DNA of 64,000 nucleotides from Candidatus Competibacteraceae bacterium (GTDB lineage Bacteria; Bacteroidota; Bacteroidia; CAIKAF01): assembly GCA_014879445.1 (NCBI GenBank), contig JACSSC010000023.1, forward strand, positions 1-64,000, written 5' to 3'. Under the pieces are notes generated by a model. The model saw only the letters and a program-made list of their open reading frames with translations, was not told where the DNA came from and made no database searches. Every line of letters starts with the position of its first letter. The stretch's first letter is position 1. Below, one piece after another: positions 18,167 through 27,981 of the stretch. Made by a program: the position numbers and the translations under genes.

Positions 18167-20731
18167 ATGGAAGATTTGCCACAATCACATTTGCCTAACG
18201 ATGATAAAACGATCACCCTGTCGGGGATGTATCAGGAGTATTTTTTGGATTATGCCTCTTATGTAATCCTCGAACGTGCGGTGCCGGCAATTGAGGATGG
18301 GCTGAAACCTGTTCAGCGTCGTATTATGCACTCAATGTTTGAATTGGAGGATGGCCGCTATAACAAAGTGGCTAATGTGATTGGGAATACCATGAAATAT
18401 CATCCGCATGGCGATGCGTCAATCAATGATGCCATGGTGCAAATAGGGCAGAAGGATTTGCTCATAGATACACAGGGTAACTGGGGTAACATATATACAG
18501 GTGATAGCGCTGCAGCTTCAAGATATATAGAGGCGCGACTTACTCGCTTTGCTCTTGAAGTGGTTTTTAATCCCAAAACTACTCGATGGCAGACGTCATA
18601 CGACGGACGCAATCGTGAACCTATTACCCTGCCTGTTAAATTTCCGCTGCTTTTAGCTCAAGGTGTGGAGGGTATTGCAGTGGGCTTGGCGTGTAAAATT
18701 ATGCCCCATAATTTCAATGAATTGATTGATGCCAGTATTGATGCATTGAAAGGTAAAACAACCCAAGTGTTTCCCGATTTCCCCACAGCAGGCATGATTG
18801 ATGTCTCAAAATACAATCAGGGGCTAAGAGGTGGCAAAATCAGGGTACGTGCCCGCATTTCTATAGCCGATGCCAAAACACTCGTGATAAACGAAATTCC
18901 TTTTGGCACAACTACATCTTCACTAATTGACTCCATTGTAGCTGCTGCCGATAAAGGAAAAATTAAAATTAGGAAAGTGGAGGATAATACAGCTGAACAT
19001 GTCGAAATTCTTGTTCACCTTCCACCCGGCATTTCTCCCGACCAAACCTTGGATGCGCTTTACGCTTTCACTGATTGTGAAGTGAGTATTTCTCCCAATA
19101 GTTGTGTTATTGTTGATCAAAAGCCGGTTTTTATGCCGGTTTCACAGATTCTCAAAATTTCTGTTGATAATACTAAAAACCTCCTTTATCAAGAACTTGA
19201 TATCCGGAAGTCGGAGCTGTTGGAATCTATCCTATTTACTTCACTTGAAAAAATCTTTATCGAAAAACGTATCTACCGTGAAATTGAAAATTGCGAAACA
19301 TGGGAAGATATCATCCAGACCATTGATTTAGGATTAAAACCATATAAAAAGAAATTTTATCGAGAAATTACACGAAATGATATTGAAAAACTTACCGAAA
19401 TTCGTATCAAACGCATCTCAAAATTTGATTCCTTTAAGTCAGACGAATTGCTCAAATCACTTGAAACAGAACTTACCGAAGTAAAGCACCATATGGAGCA
19501 TATCGTTGCTTATGCCATTGAATATTATAAAAATCTGAAAAAGAAATATGGCAAAGGACGAGAGCGAAAAACCGAAATTCGATCTTTTGAATCTATTGAA
19601 GCTACTCAAGTTGTAATTCGCAATGAAAAGCTATATGTTGATTATGAAAATGGTTTTGCCGGTTATGCATTGAAAAATGCTGAATTTGTATCTGAATGCG
19701 CCGATATTGATGATATTATTGTGTTTAGAGACGATGGTACTATGACTGTAAGTAGAGTGACCGATAAATCCTATATAGGCAAAGGCATTCTTCATATTGC
19801 CGTATGGAAAAAGGAAGATGAACGCACTATTTATCATATGGTGTATCGTGACGGTTCGCAAGGGGCTACTTATATTAAGCGTTTTTCTGTCATCTCTATT
19901 ATCCGAGATAAAGATTATGACCTGACGAAAGGCACGAAAGCTAGTAAAGTGCTTTATTTTAGTGTGAATCCGAATGGAGAGTCGGAAGTGCTTACAATTT
20001 ATCTTAAGCCTCGTCCTAAACTTAAAAAACAAGTTTTTGATTACGACTTGGCAGATTTGGCGATTAAAGGCCGTAATTCACAAGGTAATGTGCTAAGCAA
20101 ATTCCCCATTCGCAAAATCGTTAGTAAATCGAAAGGAGAATCAACGCTTGGAGGTCGAAAATACTGGTTTGATGAATATATTCGACGACTGAATACAGAT
20201 GAAAAAGGAAAATATTTGGGTGAATTTACCGGCAACGATAGATTGCTTATTATTACCCAAACAGGGATGTACAGATTAGTTAAGCCGGATTTGTCACTGC
20301 ATTTTGATAATGATGTGATGACTATTGAAAAGTTCAACAAGAAAAAGGTGATTTCGGCTGTATATTTCGATGGTGAGAAAAAAGAATACATTATAAAGCG
20401 TTTTCATCCTGAAACATTTGATAAGAACATGCTCTTTATTTCAGACCATATTCATTCAAAAGTATTATTGGCCTCTACAGATAGTTATCCGATGCTCATG
20501 ATAACTGCAAAACGGAATCAGGGCTTGGAAAAAGATGTGATGAATGTTGCTGAACATGTTGGCATAATTAATGAAAAGTCAAAAGGAAAAAAACTTCCAT
20601 ACAGAGAAATTAAACTAATAAACTGGATGGATCCCCTTCCTGAACCTGCCCTTCCATCCGAACAAGTTGATCAGGAAATTATTCGTGAAGTGGATATTGA
20701 ATCAAATGATGGACAATCAACATTATTCTGA
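18167..20731 (+). CDS. parC: DNA topoisomerase IV subunit A (GyrA/ParC family)
   Basis: SGMYQEYFLDYASYVILERAVPAIEDGLKPVQRRIMHSM..., ASRYIEARLTRFA (catalytic Tyr region). Confidence 0.93.
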   Translation: MEDLPQSHLPNDDKTITLSGMYQEYFLDYASYVILERAVPAIEDGLKPVQRRIMHSMFELEDGRYNKVANVIGNTMKYHPHGDASINDAMVQIGQKDLLIDTQGNWGNIYTGDSAAASRYIEARLTRFALEVVFNPKTTRWQTSYDGRNREPITLPVKFPLLLAQGVEGIAVGLACKIMPHNFNELIDASIDALKGKTTQVFPDFPTAGMIDVSKYNQGLRGGKIRVRARISIADAKTLVINEIPFGTTTSSLIDSIVAAADKGKIKIRKVEDNTAEHVEILVHLPPGISPDQTLDALYAFTDCEVSISPNSCVIVDQKPVFMPVSQILKISVDNTKNLLYQELDIRKSELLESILFTSLEKIFIEKRIYREIENCETWEDIIQTIDLGLKPYKKKFYREITRNDIEKLTEIRIKRISKFDSFKSDELLKSLETELTEVKHHMEHIVAYAIEYYKNLKKKYGKGRERKTEIRSFESIEATQVVIRNEKLYVDYENGFAGYALKNAEFVSECADIDDIIVFRDDGTMTVSRVTDKSYIGKGILHIAVWKKEDERTIYHMVYRDGSQGATYIKRFSVISIIRDKDYDLTKGTKASKVLYFSVNPNGESEVLTIYLKPRPKLKKQVFDYDLADLAIKGRNSQGNVLSKFPIRKIVSKSKGESTLGGRKYWFDEYIRRLNTDEKGKYLGEFTGNDRLLIITQTGMYRLVKPDLSLHFDNDVMTIEKFNKKKVISAVYFDGEKKEYIIKRFHPETFDKNMLFISDHIHSKVLLASTDSYPMLMITAKRNQGLEKDVMNVAEHVGIINEKSKGKKLPYREIKLINWMDPLPEPALPSEQVDQEIIREVDIESNDGQSTLF

Positions 20732-21283
20732 GTTACGAGTTTTTTTTCGCATTAATACATAGCGCATAAATAAATGTGCTAATAATGCAGCAGCTAGTAC
20801 AAGCAATGATAAAAACACAAATCCCCACTTAATGGTTGTTGCTGATGATGCCAAATCTATAATTTTAGGGCTCACTTCAGGATAGTTTGCAATGATATAA
20901 ACCATTGAAAAATTCTCTATATAATCGGCTATCATGGCAAAGAAAGGAAAAATGCTCAATAACCATAATAACCGAATGGTAGGAAATGTTCGTGTAAGGA
21001 AATATCCTGTTCCTGTTGCCATCAGCATGGCATATACAATAGGATAAATCAGGTCTTCTACTAATAAGATGCTTCTGTAAGTTTCTCTTCCATCTAATCC
21101 CATTAGGTCCATTAATCCCATAATGTGTTCGTAGGTATATCCGGCCTCCAAGTCGGGAATGGATTGTCCTTGTAAAAATGGCAACATGCGTTCCATGGCT
21201 GAAGGCATGAAATAAAACCCCATCAATGCATAAAAGGCAAACCAGAAAAGTAATGGCCAAGGGCTGCTCAGATACTTATTCAT
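20723..21283 (-). CDS. Polytopic membrane protein of unknown function
   Basis: 186 aa with about 4 TM segments; 3' end overlaps the convergent parC gene by 9 bp; 3 bp downstream of the DUF4292 gene. Confidence 0.7.
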   Translation of the reverse strand: MNKYLSSPWPLLFWFAFYALMGFYFMPSAMERMLPFLQGQSIPDLEAGYTYEHIMGLMDLMGLDGRETYRSILLVEDLIYPIVYAMLMATGTGYFLTRTFPTIRLLWLLSIFPFFAMIADYIENFSMVYIIANYPEVSPKIIDLASSATTIKWGFVFLSLLVLAAALLAHLFMRYVLMRKKTRNSE

Positions 21284-21286
21284 GCT

Positions 21287-22120
21287 TTATTTTTGTTTCA
21301 TAGGACTGTACGATTGTGGCACATTAAACGGGAACTCAAAGGGTAGATTGATTTCTGTTTTAGTATATTGAAATGAAAAGACGGTATTGCTGGTATCACT
21401 AATGAGAGTGAGCTGCCCGGATTGAGGGAATACAATGTTACTGATGGTTTGATAAGCATTATAACGGAGCTCTGTTTCAACTTTGAGCGAAGGGTCATAA
21501 TACAACGACTTCCATGTTTGATTTTGTCCATTTTTCCAAAGCGCATGAAAAAGCAGTTGTGGTTTTTGTGAGGAGTTCCGTAAATGCAAGTACGCATTGA
21601 GGTCAGAGGTAGATAATACCGTATCTGTATGCGTTAATGATACTTGATAGTTGTTTAATGGAAAAAAGAATGAAGGATTGCCTGTAAATATATTTTGCAC
21701 CATGTTAAATGACACATCAACATTCATAAATGAGCGGATGTAGGAGAAGTTTCCGTAAAAATATTGCTTGTCTAAATAGTTAATTAATTTGATGCTGTCG
21801 GGGCTAATCAATACTCTGAAAACCTCAATAATGGCAACATCTGGCTTGATAGAGATCCAGATTAAGCTATCGCGGCGTATGCGTACACGCCCTTTGAGTG
21901 AATTTAACTTACCACTGTTGTTTACTTCTGCATTGAATTTGGCATCAAACCATTCAAATAATGTTTGGTCAAAGTGAATAGAATCGCCCGTGAGTAGAGT
22001 AGGGGTGGTTGGATCTATTTTAATCAGACCACGTCGATTTGTACGACAAGAAGCATATATCAATACGACACTTGCAGTCAGGATAATAAATATAATGATA
22101 CGGGTATTTATTTTGTCCAT
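21287..22120 (-). CDS. DUF4292 family lipoprotein (LolA/LppX-like fold expected)
   Basis: ASCRTNRR lipobox; SLKGRVRIRRDSLIWISIKPDVAIIEVFRVLISPDSIKLINYLDKQYFYGNFSYI typical of DUF4292. Confidence 0.8.
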   Translation of the reverse strand: MDKINTRIIIFIILTASVVLIYASCRTNRRGLIKIDPTTPTLLTGDSIHFDQTLFEWFDAKFNAEVNNSGKLNSLKGRVRIRRDSLIWISIKPDVAIIEVFRVLISPDSIKLINYLDKQYFYGNFSYIRSFMNVDVSFNMVQNIFTGNPSFFFPLNNYQVSLTHTDTVLSTSDLNAYLHLRNSSQKPQLLFHALWKNGQNQTWKSLYYDPSLKVETELRYNAYQTISNIVFPQSGQLTLISDTSNTVFSFQYTKTEINLPFEFPFNVPQSYSPMKQK

Positions 22121-23868
22121 TGTTTGCTGCTAATTTTTTTATCGATTGAGTCAGATAATTCGCCTCCCATGATTTTGGCTTTATTCCACATTTCAAGTGC
22201 TAAATCAGGTTGACCGGATTTGAAAAGAATATCGCCGTAATGCTCTACAATAGTTCCATATTTGTCGCCACCATACCTTAGTGCTTCTTCAATTACAGAA
22301 CGGGCTTTCTCATATTGCCCTTGTTCAAATAATACAATGGCATATGTGTCAAGATAATATAGGTTTTTAGGTTGCGATTTTAGCACATCTGTAATAAGCG
22401 AATGGGCTTTTTCAAGTTTTCGACCGGATAATGCCAAATTATATGCATAGTTGTTTTTTGCATTCATGTTGAGTGGATCAAGCATTAGGGCATTTTCATA
22501 TGCTATTTCCATGTCTTCAAATTGCTTGAGATGGAAGTAGCAGTCGGCCATAACTACAAAGAATTCGCTTTTCAAATCTCTGGCATCAAGCACCATTTCT
22601 TTGCCTGTTTCTAGTACAATTAATGCCTCTTTATATTTTTGAAGATGCCCAAGCGAGATTCCAGCATAGAGGAATGTCATGGGTTGCAATGGAAAAAGCT
22701 CTGAAGCTTCGTGGCTGCGAATGGAGAGCATTTCCCAGTTTTGTGCATCATAATATAAACGCAGTAATTGTTCCCAAACAGGGTATCTGCTTTTATCAAT
22801 TTCATTTACTTTTTCAAATGCTTCGATAGCTTCTGCATAACGTCGGTCTCTGATTAGGAAGTCGCCCTTAATGGCATATGCTTTGGCCTCTTTGGGATGC
22901 ATCTCAGTAAGTATATGAATCAATTCATATGCCTGCTCTTTGCGTATTTTATTGTTTTGCGAAATCTCGTAATATGAAAGCAAAACTTGCACTTTGTCAT
23001 CAACTTCAACATCCGGATTTTGAAATGCCTGCGTAATATGTTCCCATGATTTATTTTGATCGCCTTTTTCTTGATAAAAATTCGCCAGTGCTAAATGAAT
23101 AATTGGGTTATCTGGTTCCAATTCGAGTACTTTTTGGTATGCCTTAAGGGCATCATCCTTTTTGTTAATCTCTAAATATACCTCAGCCAAAATCCCGTAA
23201 TACTGTGCATTATTTGGGTAAAATCGAATTAATTTTAGAACCTCATCAAGCGATGCTTGTGTTTTGCCCAATGCTTTATATAGTTTTTGCTTTTGCAAAG
23301 AAATTTCAGCGTGTACCCCTGTTTTCTTTTCTAATTCATCAAACAGGGCTATGGCTTCCTTATACTTTTTCTGCATCATGAAATAATCAGCCAAATCGAG
23401 TATGTGGTCGGTGTTCTCTGGTTCTAGTTTAATTAGGTCTTTGAATACTTTTTCGCATTCTTTATCTTTTTTTAAACCTTTTAATATTTCAATATAACCC
23501 ATCAAATACCATTTATTTGAAGGATCCGATTTAACAGCTACTTCCATGTATGGCAGCGCCATCTCATATTTGTTGTCTATCATGTAAAGTGTAGCAATCT
23601 CATAATTCACAGCTTCATTATGAGGCCATAGCTTGTGACATTCATATAACTTTTTAAGTGCATTATTTTGATTGCCAATTATTTTTTGGGTAAGGGCCTC
23701 GCCAAACATATTGGTGAATTTTACCCTGTCGGCATCATAATTTACTGCGGTTTCTGCATTGCTTTTTTTGTTCTTTTTATTCTTTTGAGCATACGCTGTA
23801 GTAATTCCATTACCTGAAATCAGATATAGTGTTAGAAGAGCAATGATGCGTATAAATTGTTTATTCAT
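22108..23868 (-). CDS. Tetratricopeptide repeat protein, exported
   Basis: Signal peptide, then many TPR units (e.g. DDALKAYQKVLELEPDNPIIHLALANFYQEKGD); overlaps both flanking genes. Confidence 0.92.
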   Translation of the reverse strand: MNKQFIRIIALLTLYLISGNGITTAYAQKNKKNKKSNAETAVNYDADRVKFTNMFGEALTQKIIGNQNNALKKLYECHKLWPHNEAVNYEIATLYMIDNKYEMALPYMEVAVKSDPSNKWYLMGYIEILKGLKKDKECEKVFKDLIKLEPENTDHILDLADYFMMQKKYKEAIALFDELEKKTGVHAEISLQKQKLYKALGKTQASLDEVLKLIRFYPNNAQYYGILAEVYLEINKKDDALKAYQKVLELEPDNPIIHLALANFYQEKGDQNKSWEHITQAFQNPDVEVDDKVQVLLSYYEISQNNKIRKEQAYELIHILTEMHPKEAKAYAIKGDFLIRDRRYAEAIEAFEKVNEIDKSRYPVWEQLLRLYYDAQNWEMLSIRSHEASELFPLQPMTFLYAGISLGHLQKYKEALIVLETGKEMVLDARDLKSEFFVVMADCYFHLKQFEDMEIAYENALMLDPLNMNAKNNYAYNLALSGRKLEKAHSLITDVLKSQPKNLYYLDTYAIVLFEQGQYEKARSVIEEALRYGGDKYGTIVEHYGDILFKSGQPDLALEMWNKAKIMGGELSDSIDKKISSKQWTK

Positions 23869-24868
23869 CTTCTGTGGAATAATCGCCTAAACTAAGATTT
23901 TTTGATGATGATTTATAAGTTACATGATTTCCTAACATGCTGTTCGTAATTACAGAGCTTTCTATATAACAGTGTTGTTGAATAATGGTATTGCTAATTA
24001 CAGATTGATGAATATGACTTCCGTTGCCTATAGATACATGAGGGCCTATCACTGAATGTCGAATTACAACATCTTCGCCAATATAACAGGGCTCAATGAT
24101 TGTACTATTTTCTATAGATGCGGATTTTGAAACAAGATTCTCTTTTTTGTTTACTAATTCTAAAATCCGTTGGTTGGTATAAACAGTTGCATCTTTATTG
24201 CCGCAATCAAGCCATTCATCAACGGCTCCGGTTCTAAATATTATGCCTTTTCTTCGCATATTTTCCAAGGCATTAGTAAGTTGGTATTCTCCTTTTTCTA
24301 TCACGTGGTTATCAATTAAAAACTGCAGCTCTTTGCAAAGATTCTCCCCGTCTTTAAAATAATAGATCCCAATAATTGCTAAATCCGATACAAAAGTTTG
24401 AGGTTTTTCAATCATAGCGGTAATTTCACCATGATTGTTTAGCGTAACAACGCCGAATGATTCAGGGTTAGCAACTTTGTGAACCCAAATAATCCCATCA
24501 TTTTCGCTATTCATGGTAAATGATGCAGAAAAAAGTGTATCGGCGAAAGCTACCATCACTTTGCCTTTAAGGCAGGATTGGGCACAGAGTATTGCATGTG
24601 CAGTTCCTAATGGCTTGTCTTGATAAAAAACTTGGCCACGTGCGCCTACTTTTTCTGCGATTGAAAGGAGGGATTGCTCTACTTCTTCTCCAAAATCACC
24701 GGTTACAAAAGCAATCTCTTCAATTTTATCGCCCGACACTTTAACAATATCCTCTACTAATCGTTGAACAATAGGTTTGCCGGCAACAGGAATAAGTGGT
24801 TTGGGGATGGAGAGTGTATGAGGCCTAAGGCGTTTGCCCATTCCGGCCATGGGGATGATAATATTCAT
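23861..24868 (-). CDS. Sugar-phosphate nucleotidyltransferase with C-terminal hexapeptide (left-handed beta-helix) repeats
   Basis: MNIIIPMAGMGKRLRPHTLSIPKPLIPVAGKPIVQRLVE; C-terminal IENSTIIEPCYIGEDVVIRHSVIGPHVSIGNGSHI. Confidence 0.92.
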   Translation of the reverse strand: MNIIIPMAGMGKRLRPHTLSIPKPLIPVAGKPIVQRLVEDIVKVSGDKIEEIAFVTGDFGEEVEQSLLSIAEKVGARGQVFYQDKPLGTAHAILCAQSCLKGKVMVAFADTLFSASFTMNSENDGIIWVHKVANPESFGVVTLNNHGEITAMIEKPQTFVSDLAIIGIYYFKDGENLCKELQFLIDNHVIEKGEYQLTNALENMRRKGIIFRTGAVDEWLDCGNKDATVYTNQRILELVNKKENLVSKSASIENSTIIEPCYIGEDVVIRHSVIGPHVSIGNGSHIHQSVISNTIIQQHCYIESSVITNSMLGNHVTYKSSSKNLSLGDYSTEDE

Positions 24869-24900
24869 GCTTGCATTGGCTTTATTTCTCTATAATCTCA

Positions 24901-24932
24901 CAAATTTACAAACATGAACTGAAATTGACAAC
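24901..24932 (-). promoter_or_regulatory. Promoter GTTG-N20-TAAATTTG upstream of the nucleotidyltransferase operon
   Basis: + strand CAAATTTA (24901-24908) and CAAC (24929-24932). Confidence 0.5.
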
Positions 24933-24971
24933 AACTATTAGGGTTATAGCTATGAAAGGATGTATAAAGTA

Positions 24972-25460
24972 TTATTTAAATTGAATGCCTAAAATTTCTC
25001 CTTCGGTAACTTTTATAATCTCATCACCCGACTGGGCTTTGAATGAAAATACGGCTTGCATAATTTTTTGACCCTCATTCCAAGAGAGAATATTTAGTCC
25101 GCCTGTTAAAGTTGAATCACTAAGATACGTGGTGCCTTCAATAGTAAGTGCAGCTCTGCATTGTTGTGTTTGATTTACTTCTGAAGCATCGGATGTAGTA
25201 ATTGGATAATATCCAATTTGCAGTGGCTTGGGCAAATCCAACCATAAATAATTTTCCAAATCACCACATTCTAATGCCTGTAGAGTGTAATGGGATAGGA
25301 GTGAGTCAGAAACAAAGACGATATTTGATTCAAAAGGAATTTTATTGACTTGAAAACGAACATAAATTGAATCGCAAGGGCTTTTTTTTGATTCAGTTGA
25401 AGCGCAACCACCTATTATTAGTGAGAAAAAGACGAATAAAAAAAATGGAAAATTTTTCAT
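24972..25460 (-). CDS. Lipoprotein of unknown function
   Basis: MKNFPFFLFVFFSLIIGGCASTESK lipobox; start codon overlaps the upstream stop (ATGA, 25457-25460). Confidence 0.7.
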   Translation of the reverse strand: MKNFPFFLFVFFSLIIGGCASTESKKSPCDSIYVRFQVNKIPFESNIVFVSDSLLSHYTLQALECGDLENYLWLDLPKPLQIGYYPITTSDASEVNQTQQCRAALTIEGTTYLSDSTLTGGLNILSWNEGQKIMQAVFSFKAQSGDEIIKVTEGEILGIQFK

Positions 25461-26203
25461 GGATTGGATTTTTCAGGTTTTTTCATTATGCTGCGAAATG
25501 GAGTCCAGCCAACAGAAATGGATCCCATGTAAGTATATCCGGTATAACGTGAGCCATATTGTAAAGGTATTGCCGTTTCCTCTGCAGAATGATAAAGCGT
25601 AAATGCCGTTTTAACAAAAAGATTCATACCAGGCCAAAAACGCAGATAAAAACTATTGTTTAAAGATCCTTTGTTGTGATGAGAGAATGCAAGCAGATTC
25701 AGCATTTCGGGTTTAACGGTTTGTTGCGTGCCATTTTCTGAAAAAGAGGATGCTTGATAACGCGCCGAAGCTGATTCTCCAAAAGATATTCCAACCAAAT
25801 CAACACCAAATCCAACATCCATCCATGTAGTAAGAGAAAGGTCGGCATGTAAACTGAGATTTACAGAATATGTAGAATGATGAGGGATAAAAAGAGTATC
25901 AAATGCATTAGAAGGCAAACGGTCAATGGGTGCTGTTGTTAAAACCCTGTCAAATGAATTGGCCATGCCTATACGAATGCCGGCACCTATCTTAAATCGC
26001 TTTTTCCAAGCCACGTCAAACATTTTATGCCAGCCGATTGAAGAAATAACCAAATGTGAGCCAACTCCGGCTGAGAGTTCTATGTAGTGGTTTTGCTTCC
26101 ATGGGCTGATACGCAAGGAATCGGCAGAAGTTTTGCTCTCTGCTGTTATTGGCTTGATAAAACAACCAATCGTTATTATCATCAAAATTAACCTGCTAAA
26201 CAT
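25457..26203 (-). CDS. Exported protein, possible outer-membrane beta-barrel, unknown function
   Basis: Signal peptide; alternating amphipathic strands (HYIELSAGVGSHLVIS, FKIGAGIRIGMANSF, YTYMGSISVGWTPF). Confidence 0.6.
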   Translation of the reverse strand: MFSRLILMIITIGCFIKPITAESKTSADSLRISPWKQNHYIELSAGVGSHLVISSIGWHKMFDVAWKKRFKIGAGIRIGMANSFDRVLTTAPIDRLPSNAFDTLFIPHHSTYSVNLSLHADLSLTTWMDVGFGVDLVGISFGESASARYQASSFSENGTQQTVKPEMLNLLAFSHHNKGSLNNSFYLRFWPGMNLFVKTAFTLYHSAEETAIPLQYGSRYTGYTYMGSISVGWTPFRSIMKKPEKSNP

Positions 26204-26216
26204 AAAGCAAAAGTAA

Positions 26217-26777
26217 TCATTTTCTGAATGGAAACTTCATTTTGTAATGAACATCAACCTGACCCTTCGTGATTCTTTCTAAACGTGACGAAAGCATTTT
26301 GCGAGTTATAGGAGGTATTTTGTCAATAAACAAAACACCTTCAATATGATCGTATTCGTGCTGAATGATTCTGGCAGCAATACCCTCAAAGGATTCTTCT
26401 TTGAGCTGGAACGCCTCATCAAAATATTCGACGGTAATGCGTGGTTGGCGTGACACATCCTCTCGAATGCCCGGAATACTAAGACATCCTTCGTTAAATA
26501 TCCATGGATCGCCAATTTCTTCAACAATGATAGGATTGATGAATACTTTCTTGAAATGTTCAAGTTCGGGTTCGTCTTCGGCAAACCCCGCTCCATCTAC
26601 AATGAATAAACGTATGGATTGCCCTATTTGCGGTGCAGCTAATCCTACGCCATTAGCATTATACATCGTATCCCACATATTGGCAATCAGGTTTTTTAAA
26701 CCCTCGTATTTTTCATCTATTTCCTCGCATGGCTTTCGTAATACAGGATCGCCATACGCAACTATGGGTAAAATCAT
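26217..26777 (-). CDS. def: Peptide deformylase
   Basis: GVGLAAPQIG, EGCLSIPG, QHEYDHIEG motifs. Confidence 0.97.
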   Translation of the reverse strand: MILPIVAYGDPVLRKPCEEIDEKYEGLKNLIANMWDTMYNANGVGLAAPQIGQSIRLFIVDGAGFAEDEPELEHFKKVFINPIIVEEIGDPWIFNEGCLSIPGIREDVSRQPRITVEYFDEAFQLKEESFEGIAARIIQHEYDHIEGVLFIDKIPPITRKMLSSRLERITKGQVDVHYKMKFPFRK

Positions 26778-27196
26778 AATTGTTGTTTGTTTCGTTCTAA
26801 ATAGGATTGTAATATGATAACAGCACTGAGCATATCAACAGTACTTTTGTTTTTCATTTCTTTTTTTCCTGCACCGGCAGTTTTCATACTGCGATATGCC
26901 AACTTTGATGTAAATCGCTCATCTTCCCACAGCCATGTAATGGATAGAAATTGATTTCTTAACTTATCAATTGTCTGCTTAACAAATGAGGCACTTTCAC
27001 TGGGTGTATTGTTCAGATTTTTGGGCATACCGACAACAATAATTTTAATTATCTCCGTAGAGAGATATTTAGTGAGAAATGCCGACAGATCTTTAGTGAG
27101 TATTGTTGTGAGCCCCGTTGCAATGATTTGCTCAGAGTCGGTAATGGCAATTCCGGTTCGTTTTAATCCAATATCAAGCGCCATTATTCGAGGCAT
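26774..27196 (-). CDS. ruvX: YqgF-family Holliday junction resolvase RuvX
   Basis: MALDIGLKRTGIAITD...; WLWEDERFTSKLAYRSM; DMLSAVIILQSYLE; ATGA overlap with def. Confidence 0.93.
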   Translation of the reverse strand: MPRIMALDIGLKRTGIAITDSEQIIATGLTTILTKDLSAFLTKYLSTEIIKIIVVGMPKNLNNTPSESASFVKQTIDKLRNQFLSITWLWEDERFTSKLAYRSMKTAGAGKKEMKNKSTVDMLSAVIILQSYLERNKQQL

Positions 27197-27201
27197 AACA
27201 A

Positions 27202-27816
27202 TTATTTTTCTTCTGCAGGGAGCGATGCTTTCGACTTTTCGTAGCGTTGATTCATAGAGGTTAGTGCTTCTCCCGTTACATCAAATTTTTCGTTTGCATA
27301 CAATACTCCACTGCCTTTTTGATAGGCCAATATCAAATCTACGCCTTTCTGAATGGCAAAGGCCTTGAAGAATACATGCAATGAGTCAAACATTTGGCTA
27401 ACCATTCCAGCTTCCTGCATGGCAGCTAATTGTCCCAACTCTTGTTGCTCTTGCATGAGTTGCTGTTGATAGTTTGTAATTTCTTCTTCTTTCTTAGTGC
27501 GTTCACGCGTAGTCATGGTCATTACTTTGTTCTCGTAGTCCTTATACATTCGCTGAAGCGTAGCTTGCTTGCTTTGTAATTTCTGCTCTCTTATTTTATT
27601 ATCTGATTCAAATTTGATTTCCAAATCTCTAACTAATAGATAACCGGCAGATATACTGTCGGAATTGACATATAGCACTTTAAGTGGTGAGTCGGCAGTC
27701 GTTTGCGTGATGTCTTTTTCTTGCTTTGAGGTATTTTTTGAACTAAAGTGCAAATAAAACAAAATAAGAACAGCAACAGCTAGCACTACCTGTGTAATCA
27801 TCGTAAGATTTTTCAT
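27202..27816 (-). CDS. OmpH/Skp-family periplasmic chaperone-like protein
   Basis: YVNSDSISAGYLLVRDLE...; long coiled coil; KGVDLILAYQKGSGVLYANEKFDVTGEALTSMNQRY. Confidence 0.88.
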   Translation of the reverse strand: MKNLTMITQVVLAVAVLILFYLHFSSKNTSKQEKDITQTTADSPLKVLYVNSDSISAGYLLVRDLEIKFESDNKIREQKLQSKQATLQRMYKDYENKVMTMTTRERTKKEEEITNYQQQLMQEQQELGQLAAMQEAGMVSQMFDSLHVFFKAFAIQKGVDLILAYQKGSGVLYANEKFDVTGEALTSMNQRYEKSKASLPAEEK

Positions 27817-27837
27817 GTTTTTTCGTTATTGGTGATG

Positions 27838-27845
27838 CAAATATA
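27838..27845 (-). promoter_or_regulatory. -7 element TATATTTG upstream of ompH-like gene
   Basis: CAAATATA on + strand, 21 bp before ATG 27816. Confidence 0.45.
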
Positions 27846-27945
27846 CAGATAGCAACGTATTTGAGAAGTGTCAATTATAGCCAATTCTTAAATTATAATA
27901 AATCATAAGGTTTTCGTGCTTCATTATAAGTTCATTGTGCAGTTT

Positions 27946-27977
27946 TTTGCGATTTATGGCTTTTTGACTTTATTTTG
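27946..27977 (+). promoter_or_regulatory. Candidate promoter TTTG-N20-TTATTTTG ending 4 bp before recF ATG
   Basis: TTTG 27946-27949, TTATTTTG 27970-27977 (1 mismatch to TAnnTTTG), ATG 27982. Confidence 0.45.
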
Positions 27978-27981
27978 TGTT

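Noticed and set aside
18024-18266. 80-aa + strand ORF overlapping the parC start
   Set aside because: Overlaps the -7 element and the dyad, and enters parC in another frame; no family resemblance.
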